DNA of 64,000 nt from Mucilaginibacter robiniae (GCF_012849215.1 NZ_CP051682.1:3410001-3474000), one strand, 5' to 3'; shown: positions 1-9,109, counted from the stretch's first letter. Numbers and translations are program-made. The notes: generated from the letters alone by a model not told the origin.

Positions 1-342
1 ACTGACGAGATGTTGCACATCGACTTTTTACAATTGGATAACGAGAAACCTGTAGCTATCGAAATTCCAATCCGTTTAACCGGTACTTCTCCAGGTGTTA
101 AAATGGGTGGTAAACTGGTACAGAAATTACGCAAACTGCGTGTTAAAGCACTTCCAGGTAATCACCAGGATGCTATTGAAGTAAGCATTGAAGGTTTAGA
201 AGTAGGTAAATCTGTTCGCGTTCGCGATATCAGCATCCCGAATCTGATTATTACTAATGCTGGTGAAGATACCATTGTATCTGTAACTACTTCACGTGCT
301 TTACGTCAGGCTGAGCAGGAAGCTGCTTCAGGCAAGAAGTAA
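1..342 (+). CDS. rplY: 50S ribosomal protein L25/general stress protein CTC (5' partial)
   Basis: This is the C-terminal part of ribosomal protein L25 of the longer CTC type, which binds 5S rRNA in the large subunit. The frame is open from the first base of the window, so the gene starts outside; L25/CTC proteins are usually about 190-220 residues and only 113 are present. The visible segment carries the CTC-domain pattern (DEMLHIDFLQL, then IPIRLTGTSPGVKMGG) and ends in an Ala/Glu/Lys-rich tail. The ATG at 10 is internal. A strong hairpin terminator follows the stop. pth is next on the same strand, a neighbour often seen with rplY. The identity is firm; the true start cannot be seen. Confidence 0.93.
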   Translation, partial: TDEMLHIDFLQLDNEKPVAIEIPIRLTGTSPGVKMGGKLVQKLRKLRVKALPGNHQDAIEVSIEGLEVGKSVRVRDISIPNLIITNAGEDTIVSVTTSRALRQAEQEAASGKK

Positions 343-361
343 GAACTTATTTAATTCTTTT

Positions 362-400
362 AAAAAAGGCAGTACTTATATTTTTGTACTGCCTTTTTTT
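362..400 (+). terminator. Rho-independent terminator after rplY
   Basis: An 8-bp perfect stem (GGCAGTAC, 368-375, with GTACTGCC, 386-393) is preceded by an A-run and followed by seven T residues (394-400). It lies 20 bases after the rplY stop and separates rplY from pth. The A-tract on the other side means it could also work on the minus strand, but no minus gene ends here. Confidence 0.85.
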
Positions 401-450
401 ATGGGCACTATTTTACAAGACTTTGCTTGAAGGTCGTTAAAAGTTAATTT

Positions 451-1011
451 ATGAAATACTTAATTGTTGGCTTAGGCAACATCGGTCCCGAATATGCAGA
501 TACCCGGCACAACATCGGTTTTATGATATTGGATGAAATGGCCAAACAGGAAGGCGCCAAGTTTTACAATATGCGATTGGCCTATTATACCGAAGTAAGC
601 CATAAAAGCCGCAATTTGTACCTGATTAAGCCTACTACCTACATGAACCTGAGCGGTAAAGCCGTGAGCTACTGGATGAACCAGTTGAAAATACCGGTAG
701 AAAATGTGTTGGTTTTGGTAGATGACCTGGCGCTACCGCTAGGTACACTTCGCCTCAAGCCTAAAGGCAGCTCGGCTGGGCATAATGGTTTAAAGAATAT
801 AGAAGCGGTGCTGGGGAACAACAATTACCCACGATTACGTTTCGGCATCAGTGATAACTATCCGAAAGGGCGGCAGGTTGATTACGTGCTAAGCGGCTTT
901 GATGAGGATGAAAAACCTGAATTACCTGCGCTGATTGATCGTTCAATTGAGATGATTAAGAGTTTTGCCGCCATTGGTACTGAACTCACCATGACAAAAT
1001 TCAACAAATAA
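451..1011 (+). CDS. pth: Peptidyl-tRNA hydrolase
   Basis: Bacterial-type peptidyl-tRNA hydrolase. It releases peptides from prematurely dropped peptidyl-tRNA so the tRNA can be recycled, and it acts in the cytoplasm. The 186-residue length is normal for the family. Active-site landmarks are present: the N-terminal GLGN motif, His20 in DTRHNIGF, Asn66 in TYMNLSG, Asp92 in the LVDDLALPLG loop, and the SSAGHNGLK segment with His111-Asn112. The start is an ATG with no strong Shine-Dalgarno, which is usual for Bacteroidota. It follows the rplY terminator, so it probably has its own promoter in the 50-base gap. Confidence 0.97.
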   Translation: MKYLIVGLGNIGPEYADTRHNIGFMILDEMAKQEGAKFYNMRLAYYTEVSHKSRNLYLIKPTTYMNLSGKAVSYWMNQLKIPVENVLVLVDDLALPLGTLRLKPKGSSAGHNGLKNIEAVLGNNNYPRLRFGISDNYPKGRQVDYVLSGFDEDEKPELPALIDRSIEMIKSFAAIGTELTMTKFNK

Positions 1012-1184
1012 CTGCACACTTGGTTAAATTATGTTAAACCCGTAAAAACGGTTTAATAGTTTTTTTATAATTGTGATAAATAATGTTGCGGATTGCTGTA
1101 ACGTTTTGAAAAAGTTAGCGTCTTGTAGTTTGTAAGCATAAGCGACTTCTGCACGATTACTACATTCAACCACTTATCACAATT

Positions 1185-3605
1185 ATGAAAAATTTGCTTT
1201 GGGCAGTATTGCTGTTTTTAGGCCTGAGTAGCTTCGTACACGCACAAACTACCCTGAAAATTAAAGGGGTAGTTATTGATTCGGCTAAAAATGAACCCTT
1301 AAGCTATGGTACCGTGGCTTTAAAAAATGCTAAAACCGGTTTGCCGGTAAAAAGCGTGCTTACCCAAGCCGATGGTACTTTCGAACTGGCTAATATCAAA
1401 TCGCAATCTTTGCAACTGGCTTTAATCTCGGTAGGTTATCAAACCAAAACCATTACCCTTACAGATACCACTAGCGCCGTTATTGATTTAGGCAAGCTAT
1501 TGCTATCAGGCGCAACCCACGCTTTAAAAGAAGTAGCCGTAACTGCAACTAAACCGCTCATGAAGCAGGAGGTTGACCGCATGAGCTATGATGTGCAGGC
1601 CGATCCGGAAGCCAAATCATTAACTGCCTTGGATATGATGCGCAAAGTACCGCTGCTTTCGGTAGATGGTAACAACAACATTAAGCTGCGGGGCAACGAT
1701 AGCTACAAAATTTTGGTGAATGGAAAAGAATCGGCTTTAATGGCCAGAAGCCCGTCGGATATTCTGAAAGCCATGCCCGCTACCAACATTGAGCGAATTG
1801 AAGTAATTACCACGCCACCCGCACGGTATGATGCCGAGGGGCTAGCCGGTATCATCAACATCATCACCAAGAAGAACGGCGACCAAGGTTACAATGGCAA
1901 CATTAGTGCTCGTTACAATTCGGTTTACGGGCCGGGCATTAACCTGAATGCAACAGCCAAACAAGGCAAGTTTGGTGTTAATGGTTACATTGGTTACAAC
2001 AGGCGCAATACATTATCAACCGGCTTTGAAAATAGTAGTGTATTTAACTCGCCAGCCTCATCATTGTTACAAAATGGTACCCGTGCTAACGGCGGCAACA
2101 ATACGTATGGTACTGCCGAATTAAGTTACGAGATTGATAGCTTAAACCTGCTTACGGGATCATTCAGTAACTATTATGGCAATTATACGCAAGATATGAG
2201 CCAGCAAACCCTATTGCTGACTGGTAACAACCTGGTTAATCAATCTTACATGCAAAATAATAATGGAGATAATGATTACAGCGGGCTTGATGCCAGTATT
2301 AATTATCAATTAGGTTTTAAGCGCAGTAAACAGCAGTTGCTTACTTTCTCTTACAAGTACAGCAACTCAAAAAATAAGCAGTTTACTGATGTCATGTTTG
2401 ATGATCGAAACAATTATAATCAGTCTAACTATCAGCAACATAATAACTCCGGTAACCGGGAGCATACGTTGCAATTAGATTATGCACATCCGGTGAAAAA
2501 GTTGAGCATTGAGGCAGGTGGCAAAGCTATTTTACGTAATAACTTCAGTAGCTTCTATAATGATGTTTACAGCAACAATGCACAAACCTATATCACTGAT
2601 CCTACACAAACTAACGATTTTAAGTATATTCAGGATGTGATCAGCGTGTATAATACTTACCAATTAAAGCTGGAAAAGTGGGCTTTTAAAGGTGGTTTAC
2701 GTTTAGAGCATACTTATACTGATGCCGATTTTACCTCAACGGCTACTAAGATCAATCAAAACTATAATAACCTGGTGCCTTCCTTATCAGTGCAACGAAG
2801 CTTTAAAACCAGCAGCTTTACTTTTGGCTTTAGTCAGCGTATCCAGCGGCCGGGTATATGGCAGTTGAATCCTTTTGTTGACCGTTCAAATCCTAAATAT
2901 TTAAATCAGGGTAATCCAAATTTACGACCAGCCACCACCAATAACTTTGAATTGGGCTATAGTAACTTTGCTAAAGGTTCGTTAAATATCAGTACCAACT
3001 ATTCGTTCTCTAAAAATTCGGCACAGAGTGTAACTACATTTAACCCGATTGATACCGTAACCACCACCACGTACCTGAATGCCGGTTCAAGGCGCGCCTG
3101 GGGGCTTGATGTAAGCTTTAATTATCCAATAACTCAAAAGCTGAGTGTAAATGCCAATGTTGAAGCATTGCGGGTATGGATTAGAGGAACCTACAACGGT
3201 GACTTTGTAGCCAACCACGGTTATCAGGGATATGGTTCTGCTTATGCCAGCTACAAGTTTAGTAATGGTTATCGCCTTAACATTAATACCGGTTATTACA
3301 GCCGGTTTGTTTTGCTGCAAGGGGTAGATAATTATTATTTTTCAACAGGGGCCAGCGCTTCAAAAGATTTCTGGAAAAACAAAGCAACTATTAACCTGGC
3401 GGTAGGTAACCCTTTCAAGAAGTATAACAAGAATGACTACATTACCCGAACTAATGATTTTTATACTACTTCCAAAAACTACAACTACTATCGCAATATC
3501 AGCGTGAATTTCACTTACAAGTTTGGCAAGCTGAATGGCAATATCAAACGCAATGAAAAAAGTATACAGAATGATGATGTAAGCGGCGGCGGCAATAGCC
3601 ATTAA
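1185..3605 (+). CDS. TonB-dependent receptor-like outer-membrane beta-barrel protein
   Basis: An outer-membrane protein of 806 residues. It starts with a signal peptide (MKNLLWAVLLFLGLSSFVHAQ, the last residue being the mature N-terminus), followed by a carboxypeptidase-regulatory-like beta sandwich (about 24-115), a TonB plug-like region (about 120-230, with SYKILVNGKESAL and ITTPPARYDAEGLAGIINIITKK), and a large Asn/Tyr-rich barrel to the C-terminus. This is the OMP_b-brl_3 layout common in Bacteroidota and distinct from SusC. The ligand cannot be inferred because no SusD-like partner, kinase or sigma/anti-sigma pair is adjacent. The long leader (1012-1184) contains a TAGTTTG-like box near 1130. 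Family assignment is confident; the substrate is unknown. Confidence 0.85.
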   Translation: MKNLLWAVLLFLGLSSFVHAQTTLKIKGVVIDSAKNEPLSYGTVALKNAKTGLPVKSVLTQADGTFELANIKSQSLQLALISVGYQTKTITLTDTTSAVIDLGKLLLSGATHALKEVAVTATKPLMKQEVDRMSYDVQADPEAKSLTALDMMRKVPLLSVDGNNNIKLRGNDSYKILVNGKESALMARSPSDILKAMPATNIERIEVITTPPARYDAEGLAGIINIITKKNGDQGYNGNISARYNSVYGPGINLNATAKQGKFGVNGYIGYNRRNTLSTGFENSSVFNSPASSLLQNGTRANGGNNTYGTAELSYEIDSLNLLTGSFSNYYGNYTQDMSQQTLLLTGNNLVNQSYMQNNNGDNDYSGLDASINYQLGFKRSKQQLLTFSYKYSNSKNKQFTDVMFDDRNNYNQSNYQQHNNSGNREHTLQLDYAHPVKKLSIEAGGKAILRNNFSSFYNDVYSNNAQTYITDPTQTNDFKYIQDVISVYNTYQLKLEKWAFKGGLRLEHTYTDADFTSTATKINQNYNNLVPSLSVQRSFKTSSFTFGFSQRIQRPGIWQLNPFVDRSNPKYLNQGNPNLRPATTNNFELGYSNFAKGSLNISTNYSFSKNSAQSVTTFNPIDTVTTTTYLNAGSRRAWGLDVSFNYPITQKLSVNANVEALRVWIRGTYNGDFVANHGYQGYGSAYASYKFSNGYRLNINTGYYSRFVLLQGVDNYYFSTGASASKDFWKNKATINLAVGNPFKKYNKNDYITRTNDFYTTSKNYNYYRNISVNFTYKFGKLNGNIKRNEKSIQNDDVSGGGNSH

Positions 3606-3620
3606 CCTGCATTAGCTGCC

Positions 3621-3647
3621 TTGAAATAAGGAAAACTTGTACTTTTG
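3621..3647 (+). promoter_or_regulatory. Bacteroidota-type promoter (TTG -33, TACTTTTG -7) for a leaderless transcript
   Basis: TTG at 3621-3623 and TACTTTTG at 3640-3647 (matching TAnnTTTG) are separated by 16 bases. The ATG of the next gene begins at 3652, only four bases after the -7 box, so transcription should start at or beside the start codon. The spacing is a little shorter than usual. Confidence 0.6.
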
Positions 3648-3651
3648 GGGC

Positions 3652-4008
3652 ATGATTAAAGTATATGGTATTCCTAATTGTAATACAGTAAAAAAAGCGC
3701 TTGACTGGTTGAAACAGCACCAGGTAGCTTATGAGTTTCATGATTTTAAAAAGCTAGGCATTGGTGCTGATAAGCTGGAAGAATGGCAGCAAAAAGCAGG
3801 TTATGAAAGCTTTTTAAATAAACAGGGTTTAACTTGGAAACAACTGGATGCCGCTACTAAAGAAAGTATTAAAACGCCGGCTGATGCCTTGCAGTTGATG
3901 CAGCAAAAAACCAGCATGATTAAGCGCCCGGTTATTGAAGCTGATGGTAACTTGTACTTTGGCTTTAATGAAGAAGCTTATCAGCAACGTTTCGGCTCAA
4001 AAGGTTAA
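3652..4008 (+). CDS. ArsC/Spx-family protein (arsenate reductase-like)
   Basis: A 118-residue thioredoxin-fold protein of the ArsC/Spx family. It begins MIKVYGIPNCNTVKKALDWL, with the family's N-terminal cysteine (Cys10) in a PNCNT context rather than a CxxC pair. The C-terminal half has the typical KRPVIE segment, where ArsC places its oxyanion-binding Arg, and GFNEEAY. This is the YffB-like small subgroup, often labelled 'arsenate reductase family' or 'Spx/MgsR'. No ars genes are nearby, so a real arsenate role is doubtful. An upstream in-frame TTG (3637) is rejected because it would overlap the -7 promoter box. Family is clear, function uncertain. Confidence 0.85.
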   Translation: MIKVYGIPNCNTVKKALDWLKQHQVAYEFHDFKKLGIGADKLEEWQQKAGYESFLNKQGLTWKQLDAATKESIKTPADALQLMQQKTSMIKRPVIEADGNLYFGFNEEAYQQRFGSKG

Positions 4009-4096
4009 TGTTAAGGTAACAATCATTTTACCAGCCCGTACCTCGGGCATTTTTATGTTATACTTGCTTTTTGATTAAGCAAACTATAAACTGAAG

Positions 4097-6100
4097 ATGA
4101 AATTAAACCTGATGGCCAGCTTAACCCTGGCTTTTATGGCAACGGCAAGTCTGAGCCAGGCGCAACGGCCTCAGTTGCCAGGACCAGATCCTAACGCGCC
4201 TGCCAGCAATTATAACTATCATGAAACTTTCGGACCGCTGTTTTACACTAAAAACGGTAATGAGTTTAGGGCAGCCAGTGGCGAACCTGGTCCGCATTAT
4301 TGGCAAAACCGGGCCGACTACCAGTTAAATGCTCACCTGAACGATCAGACGAATGAAATTACAGGTAGTGAGGTTTTAACTTATACCAACAACAGTCCGC
4401 AGAAATTAGGCTTTTTGTGGATGAGCTTGGAGCAAAACTTATTTAAGCAAGAGTCAAGAGGTACTGCTATTGTACCGCCAACCGGCAGCCGTAATGGCGG
4501 CGGGGGCCAAGTATTTGATGCGGGTTTTAAAATTAAATCGGTAAAGGCACAATTGGGTGCTAAAGGCACGTTTGTACCGGTTAAGTTTTTAATAAACGAT
4601 ACCCGCATGCAGGTATTTTTACCGAGCAGCTTAGCCGCAGGTGGTGCACAGTTAAAATTACAGGTTGAGTATTCTTTTACTCCGCCTAATTATGGTTCAG
4701 ACCGTACGGGTGTACTATCTACCAAAAACGGTAAAATATTCACCATTGCCCAATGGTACCCACGTATGTGCGTGTATGATGATATAACCGGTTGGAACGT
4801 TGTGCCTTATACTGGCCCGGGCGAGTTCTACCTGGAATATGGTGATTTTGATTATACCATTACCGCACCGGCCAACCATATCGTGTTTGGTTCGGGCGAG
4901 TTGCTGAACCCGCAGGAGGTATATACATCTGAGCAGCAAAAGCGGTGGGCTAAGGCAGCACAAAGCGAGCAAACTGTAATGATTCGTTCAGCAAATGAGG
5001 TGATTGATGCTGCTTCACGCCCGGCGGGTAAAAAGGAGCTAACCTGGCATTTTAGAGTGAAAAACTCACGCGATGCTTCCTGGGCTTCATCAGCTGCGTT
5101 TATTGTAGATGCCGCTAAAATGGATTTGCCAAGTGGTCGTAAATCGATGTCTATTTCTGCCTACCCAGTAGAAAGTGATGGTGTTAATGCCTGGGGCCGT
5201 TCAACTGAATATACCAAAAAATCAATTGAATATAATTCCAAAAAATGGTTTGAGTTCCCGTACCCTAATGCTACAACCGTAGCCGGTATTGTAGGCGGTA
5301 TGGAATATCCGGGTATTGTATTTTGTGGATACCGCAGCCGTGGTGCCAGCTTGTACAGTGTTAACGATCATGAATTTGGTCACAACTGGTTCCCGATGGT
5401 AGTAGGTTCTAACGAGCGTTTGTATGGCTGGATGGATGAAGGTTTTAATACGTTCATCAACACCCTATCTACCGAAAACTTTAACAATGGCGAGTATAAA
5501 CCTAATCGCCCGGTAGATATGCACCGTACTGGCGCTTTCTTTACTCGTCCTGATATGGAAAGTATCATGAATGCAGCAGCCGGTATTAAAGAGCGTAATA
5601 ATGGTACGCTGTTGTATTCTAAACCAAGCGCTGGTTTGGTGATGCTGCGTGAGCAGATATTAGGCCCTGAGCGGTTTGATTTTGCTTTCAGAACTTATAT
5701 TGAGCGCTGGGCTTACAAGCACCCTACACCTGATGATTTTTTCAGAACTATGGAAAATGCAGGTGGCGAAAGCTTACAATGGTTCTGGCGCGGCTGGTTT
5801 ATGAACAATTGGCGTTTGGATGTAGGGGTACGTGATGTGAAATACGTAGATAACGACCCAAGCAAAGGTGCCCTGATTACGTTGGATAATCTGGAAAAAA
5901 TGGCTATGCCGGTGATTCTGGAAATTAAAACCAAAGACGGCAAAACCGACCGCATCAACCTGCCGGTTGAAATTTGGGAGCGTAATGCATACTGGACCTT
6001 CAAGTATCCATCAACTTCAGAAATTCAATCAGTAACTTACGACCCAGACAAGGTACTGCCGGACTACAACCCGGACAATAATGTTTGGACCAGTAAATAA
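4097..6100 (+). CDS. M1-family zinc metallopeptidase, exported
   Basis: A 667-residue exported aminopeptidase-like protein. A signal peptide ([21 protein letters not shown], cleaved before AQ) is followed by an N-terminal beta domain (about 70-300) typical of M1 enzymes and a catalytic gluzincin domain. The zinc site is complete: HEFGH at 425-429, and the third ligand Glu448 in WMDEGFN, 18 residues after the second His. No GxMEN motif of classical aminopeptidase N is seen, but GGMEYPG just before the zinc site matches its position. The C-terminus (about 600-667) is a small beta domain. It is likely periplasmic or outer-membrane associated and monocistronic, with a terminator right after the stop. 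Substrate unknown. Confidence 0.9.
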   Translation: MKLNLMASLTLAFMATASLSQAQRPQLPGPDPNAPASNYNYHETFGPLFYTKNGNEFRAASGEPGPHYWQNRADYQLNAHLNDQTNEITGSEVLTYTNNSPQKLGFLWMSLEQNLFKQESRGTAIVPPTGSRNGGGGQVFDAGFKIKSVKAQLGAKGTFVPVKFLINDTRMQVFLPSSLAAGGAQLKLQVEYSFTPPNYGSDRTGVLSTKNGKIFTIAQWYPRMCVYDDITGWNVVPYTGPGEFYLEYGDFDYTITAPANHIVFGSGELLNPQEVYTSEQQKRWAKAAQSEQTVMIRSANEVIDAASRPAGKKELTWHFRVKNSRDASWASSAAFIVDAAKMDLPSGRKSMSISAYPVESDGVNAWGRSTEYTKKSIEYNSKKWFEFPYPNATTVAGIVGGMEYPGIVFCGYRSRGASLYSVNDHEFGHNWFPMVVGSNERLYGWMDEGFNTFINTLSTENFNNGEYKPNRPVDMHRTGAFFTRPDMESIMNAAAGIKERNNGTLLYSKPSAGLVMLREQILGPERFDFAFRTYIERWAYKHPTPDDFFRTMENAGGESLQWFWRGWFMNNWRLDVGVRDVKYVDNDPSKGALITLDNLEKMAMPVILEIKTKDGKTDRINLPVEIWERNAYWTFKYPSTSEIQSVTYDPDKVLPDYNPDNNVWTSK

Positions 6101-6105
6101 TTGAG

Positions 6106-6130
6106 AAAACCCGGCTAGTCCGGGTTTTTT
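6106..6130 (+). terminator. Rho-independent terminator after the M1 peptidase gene
   Basis: The stem CCCGG (6110-6114) with CCGGG (6120-6124) has a 5-base loop and flanking A and T runs (six T at 6125-6130), starting five bases after the stop codon. Confidence 0.85.
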
Positions 6131-6209
6131 ATTGGCACAACTTTAGTACTACATATAAAACTATGTGCATGGAAAGCGGTTTAACCAGTAACAGCGAACA
6201 TTAAAGATT

Positions 6210-6890
6210 ATGAAACTCAACTATATTATACCGATACTTCTGTTGTTGACTATAGGTCGGGTAGAAGCGCAAAATACCCTGAAGGGATCGGTAGTTGAAA
6301 GTGGTACTAATACTAAATTGCCGGAAGCCTTTGTGCATGACATGAACAGTAAGCAAATGACGCTTACCGATGTGAAAGGTAATTTTCAAATACCTACCGC
6401 AGTAGGGCACATCCTTATTTTTTCTTCACCTGGCTATGTGTCTGATACGCTGTATCTGGTTGATTTAGTAACTCGCACCATCAAATTAACGCCGCAAAGT
6501 ATTGCCCTGCGTGAGGTAAGCATCCGTTCAACCCGGTTTGACCCACGTCGTGATTATCCTGAAATCTATCAGCGTAGTAAAGTTTATGTACTATCGCCCA
6601 CAACCTGGTTTGGTAAAGATGCTAAAGATGCACGCCGGCTTAAACATTATTTTGCCCGCGAGGTAGAAGAGCGACATGTGGATTCTATCTTCACCCGCGC
6701 TTATGTAAGTAGTATAGTGCCACTCAAGGGGCAGCAGTTGGAAGATTTCATGACTATGTACCGCCCAAGTTATGCCTTTTTGCACAGTAATAATGGTGAA
6801 TCATTAGCGGTGTACATTAACGACAGTTACAAAAAATATCAGGCTTTACCACCAGATAAACGTACGATGCCGCGCTTAACCAGCCAGTAA
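6210..6890 (+). CDS. Exported protein with carboxypeptidase-regulatory-like domain
   Basis: A 226-residue protein. It has a signal peptide (MKLNYIIPILLLLTIGRVEAQ), then a CarboxypepD_reg-like beta sandwich (about 22-100: TLKGSVVESGTNTKLPEAFV, then DVKGNFQIPTAVGHILIFSSPGY in the usual order), and a C-terminal region (about 105-226) rich in charged and aromatic residues with no recognised domain. It is not a receptor because it lacks a barrel. Proteins of this layout are common and uncharacterised in Sphingobacteriaceae. It stands alone between two terminator-like hairpins. Role unknown; surface or periplasmic location is inferred from the signal peptide. Confidence 0.75.
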   Translation: MKLNYIIPILLLLTIGRVEAQNTLKGSVVESGTNTKLPEAFVHDMNSKQMTLTDVKGNFQIPTAVGHILIFSSPGYVSDTLYLVDLVTRTIKLTPQSIALREVSIRSTRFDPRRDYPEIYQRSKVYVLSPTTWFGKDAKDARRLKHYFAREVEERHVDSIFTRAYVSSIVPLKGQQLEDFMTMYRPSYAFLHSNNGESLAVYINDSYKKYQALPPDKRTMPRLTSQ

Positions 6891-6909
6891 CGTTATAACT
6901 TATTCAATT

Positions 6910-6956
6910 AAAATTCCGCAAGGTTCATGAATAGATGATGAACCCTGCGGAATTTT
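6910..6956 (+). terminator. Long hairpin downstream of the 6210 gene
   Basis: An 18-bp stem with one A/C mismatch (6910-6928 with 6938-6956) and a 9-base loop begins 19 bases after the stop codon. The arms end in AAAA/TTTT, so it resembles a terminator, although the T-run is only four bases long. Confidence 0.65.
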
Positions 6957-7075
6957 CATATAATTCAGTTTTATTTAGAAGTTGCTTTGAGGTATAATTA
7001 TGAAAATGAAGTGTAGTAAATGCCAGAAGAACTGGTAATGATTAAACCTTGCGTGTTCGCGCTAGTTTAAGTATT

Positions 7076-7423
7076 ATGAAAACACTGGTAGTAATGATGT
7101 TTATAAGCCTATTGGGCTTACATAGCAAAGCTGAACCCAAGTATATAGCCGAAAATAGCCATGTAGTAAAGAGGCTGGAAATATGGACTTATGGTATGCC
7201 TTACCTGGGTGATAAAGTAAAGGCGGAACATACCGTATCTACCCGCTGGGGATTTACTTACCGGGCCGTTGCCGGCTGTGTGCTTACTCCCGAACTGATA
7301 AAGCGTGTACGTGAGCACAATAACCAAGTACGCCAGGTACTGGTTACTAAATATGGTAAGAATTGGGAGGCGAAATACCAGAAAGAGGTAGATGTAGAAA
7401 TGCAACGAATCTCAAAAAAATAA
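7076..7423 (+). CDS. Small exported protein, unknown function
   Basis: A 115-residue protein with an N-terminal signal peptide (MKTLVVMMFISLLGLHSKAE). The mature part begins KYIAENSHVVKRLEIWTYG, contains a single Cys in VAGCVLTP, and ends in a basic, helix-prone tail. I recognise no domain. The ATG at 7076 is preferred over an in-frame TTG at 7049 because it gives a canonical signal peptide. It is convergent with the isochorismatase-like gene, with a perfect palindrome between them. A periplasmic location is inferred. Confidence 0.6.
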   Translation: MKTLVVMMFISLLGLHSKAEPKYIAENSHVVKRLEIWTYGMPYLGDKVKAEHTVSTRWGFTYRAVAGCVLTPELIKRVREHNNQVRQVLVTKYGKNWEAKYQKEVDVEMQRISKK

Positions 7424-7464
7424 GCTAAACTGCTCTTGTAAAAAGAAGCAGCTTGTATAATTAA

Positions 7465-7516
7465 TATAAACTAAAAAGGCAATTAAGAATATTCTTAATT
7501 GCCTTTTTAGTTTATA
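7465..7516. terminator. Perfect 52-bp palindrome between convergent genes (bidirectional terminator)
   Basis: Two 26-base arms (7465-7490 and 7491-7516) are exact inverted copies with no spacer. Each arm contains CTAAAAAGGCAATTAAG, so either strand ends in a CTTTTTAG tract. It lies 41 bases after the plus-strand stop and 14 bases after the minus-strand stop, which fits a shared bidirectional terminator. Confidence 0.8.
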
Positions 7517-7530
7517 ACAGTAAGCTATAG

Positions 7531-8091
7531 TTACAGCTTGGCTGCCCAATCTTTGCTGCTTACTACCTCAGCCTGTAAGGGGAATACTTTCTCCATTAAT
7601 ACTTTATGTATCTCTGGATCAGGATCGGCACAGCAATTACTGAGAATCGTTACTTTATAGTCGATGTCTGCTGCAAAACGCAGGGTTGATAGTACTACAC
7701 CAGCAGTGCGTATGCCTGCCAGTACCAATTGTGTTATACCATTAGCTTGCAAAATGAGTTGCAGGTTGCTACCGGCAAAGGACCCAAAACGTTTTTTATC
7801 AATTACTGTGTCGCCAAGTTGTACTTGTATTTGTGGTATCAGTTTACTTTGTTCGCCGGTAAACAGGTTATTTTCTTTTACCTGCTGAAAGAAAGGCATA
7901 CTATTTACGCTGATCTCCGGGTGACCTTCCTGAAAACCTACTTTGGTATAAATTACTTTAAGGCCAGCTTTGCGGGCTGCTTCTGCGGCTTCATTTGCCT
8001 GTTTAGCCAAATCATCAATAGTTGGCAATTTATCGGCAATGCCCACCTGATAATCCATAATCAGTAGGGCAGTAGTGGTAGTGGTGCTCAT
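7531..8091 (-). CDS. Isochorismatase-family protein lacking the catalytic cysteine
   Basis: A 186-residue member of the isochorismatase/cysteine-hydrolase fold. The N-terminal aspartate is present (LLIMDYQVGI) and so is the lysine (DTVIDKKRFGSF). The segment that normally carries the nucleophile (T-x-x-C-V, as in nicotinamidases) reads GIRTAGVVLSTLRFA, with Val in place of Cys. The rest of the C-terminal half (DYKVTILSNCCADPDPEIHK) is well preserved, so this is not obvious decay. I believe other members with T-S/A-G-V-V exist, so this may be a distinct subfamily. It may be a non-hydrolytic binding protein or use another residue. The start is an ATG 40 bases downstream of the DUF1028 gene's stop, possibly co-transcribed with it. 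Confidence 0.85.
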   Translation of the reverse strand: MSTTTTTALLIMDYQVGIADKLPTIDDLAKQANEAAEAARKAGLKVIYTKVGFQEGHPEISVNSMPFFQQVKENNLFTGEQSKLIPQIQVQLGDTVIDKKRFGSFAGSNLQLILQANGITQLVLAGIRTAGVVLSTLRFAADIDYKVTILSNCCADPDPEIHKVLMEKVFPLQAEVVSSKDWAAKL

Positions 8092-8131
8092 AACTTAAAA
8101 AGCATCAGCTCAAGTAAAATGTTTTAAAGCT

Positions 8132-9109
8132 TTATTGCAGTAACAGCTGCAATTCGGCAGGCGTAACGGTAAGCTGGCCTACTTTAGGCAAACGGCGGGT
8201 CAGTTCGCGCCAGTTGGCATCTTTAGCGTAAATATGTTTCAGCATTACCGAAGCTTCTCTAGCCCGATGGTTGTTAGCCAGTGTAATAGCATGCCAGTAC
8301 TGCATCTCTAGGTTGGCAGGAAACATGCGTTCGGCCGCGGTATATTCGGCCATCGCTTTAGGCATGTTGTGTTTTTCTACATTCAGATCGCCGTTGTTCA
8401 TGTGTTCATAGGCGCGCTGCAGTTTTAGTAAGCGGTCCAGTTCAACAATCGGGTTGGGGTTATCATCTACCCGCAGGTCAATTAGTTTATCGTTCCAGCT
8501 TTCTTTTACCGGCGTGCCCGATACTACAATTAAGGCAGCACTTTGTCGCCCGCGTATATCACCGCCTGCAGCCTGGGCGGCTTTAAGCGAGGCTACTACA
8601 CGTTCGGCCAAAGGCTGACCAGTACTTTTCAAAAAAGCCTGCTCCATAGCTGCGCATACCTTATCGGTCAGCATCATATTTGATTGTACCGAGTAGTTAG
8701 CGCCATGCCGGTCGGTAGCATAGGCAATACATTGTTTGCCGGTATAAACGGCAGATTGTCCTTTCGTGTTCAGAAAAGCTACCTGCCGTACTTCGCGGCC
8801 AGCATCTTTAGCCAATAATTGGTTTAAAGCCTGTTGTGGTACTACGCCGTTTTGCATCAACTGTAGCCCAAAAGCACCGTATGATTTATTAGTGAATGAT
8901 TGTGTAGCCACTACGCCCACACCCGATTTACCCCAAATAACCGAAGTGCCTACACTAAACCAATGGCTCTGCACCGCCGCTGCCATTTGCCCCGTAGCCG
9001 GATCGCGTGCTATGATGGAAAAGGTATGCGCCAGTGGTTCGGTAGCTTTGTAAACCTGTGCCCAGGCAGGTGTAGTAATGGTAAGTAATAAGTAAAGTAG
9101 CTTTTTCAT
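8132..9109 (-). CDS. DUF1028-domain exported protein
   Basis: A 325-residue protein with a signal peptide (MKKLLYLLLTITTPAWAQ) and a DUF1028 domain (about 25-230). The start THTFSIIARDPATGQ, the VQSHWFSVGTSVIW segment and VGVVATQSFTN are characteristic. I recall the family being grouped with Ntn-hydrolase-like folds, but its reaction is not established. The C-terminal part (about 235-325) is helical and may hold a TPR-like or peptidoglycan-binding segment. It is the upstream gene of a probable two-gene minus-strand unit with the isochorismatase homologue. Domain assignment is strong; activity unknown. Confidence 0.85.
   Translation of the reverse strand: MKKLLYLLLTITTPAWAQVYKATEPLAHTFSIIARDPATGQMAAAVQSHWFSVGTSVIWGKSGVGVVATQSFTNKSYGAFGLQLMQNGVVPQQALNQLLAKDAGREVRQVAFLNTKGQSAVYTGKQCIAYATDRHGANYSVQSNMMLTDKVCAAMEQAFLKSTGQPLAERVVASLKAAQAAGGDIRGRQSAALIVVSGTPVKESWNDKLIDLRVDDNPNPIVELDRLLKLQRAYEHMNNGDLNVEKHNMPKAMAEYTAAERMFPANLEMQYWHAITLANNHRAREASVMLKHIYAKDANWRELTRRLPKVGQLTVTPAELQLLLQ

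Noticed and set aside
3637..3651. Extended TTG start for the ArsC/Spx-like gene
   Set aside because: The extension lies over the -7 promoter box and adds MYFWG, which is not expected in the family.
3087..3741. Antisense ORFs across the receptor and the ArsC/Spx-like gene
   Set aside because: They are shadows of the plus-strand genes, with no independent coding signal.
7000..7038. A 12-codon ORF with CxxC (MKMKCSKCQKNW) just before the 7076 gene
   Set aside because: Too short to support as a gene. The CxxC is likely chance, and no promoter or ribosome-binding site distinguishes it.
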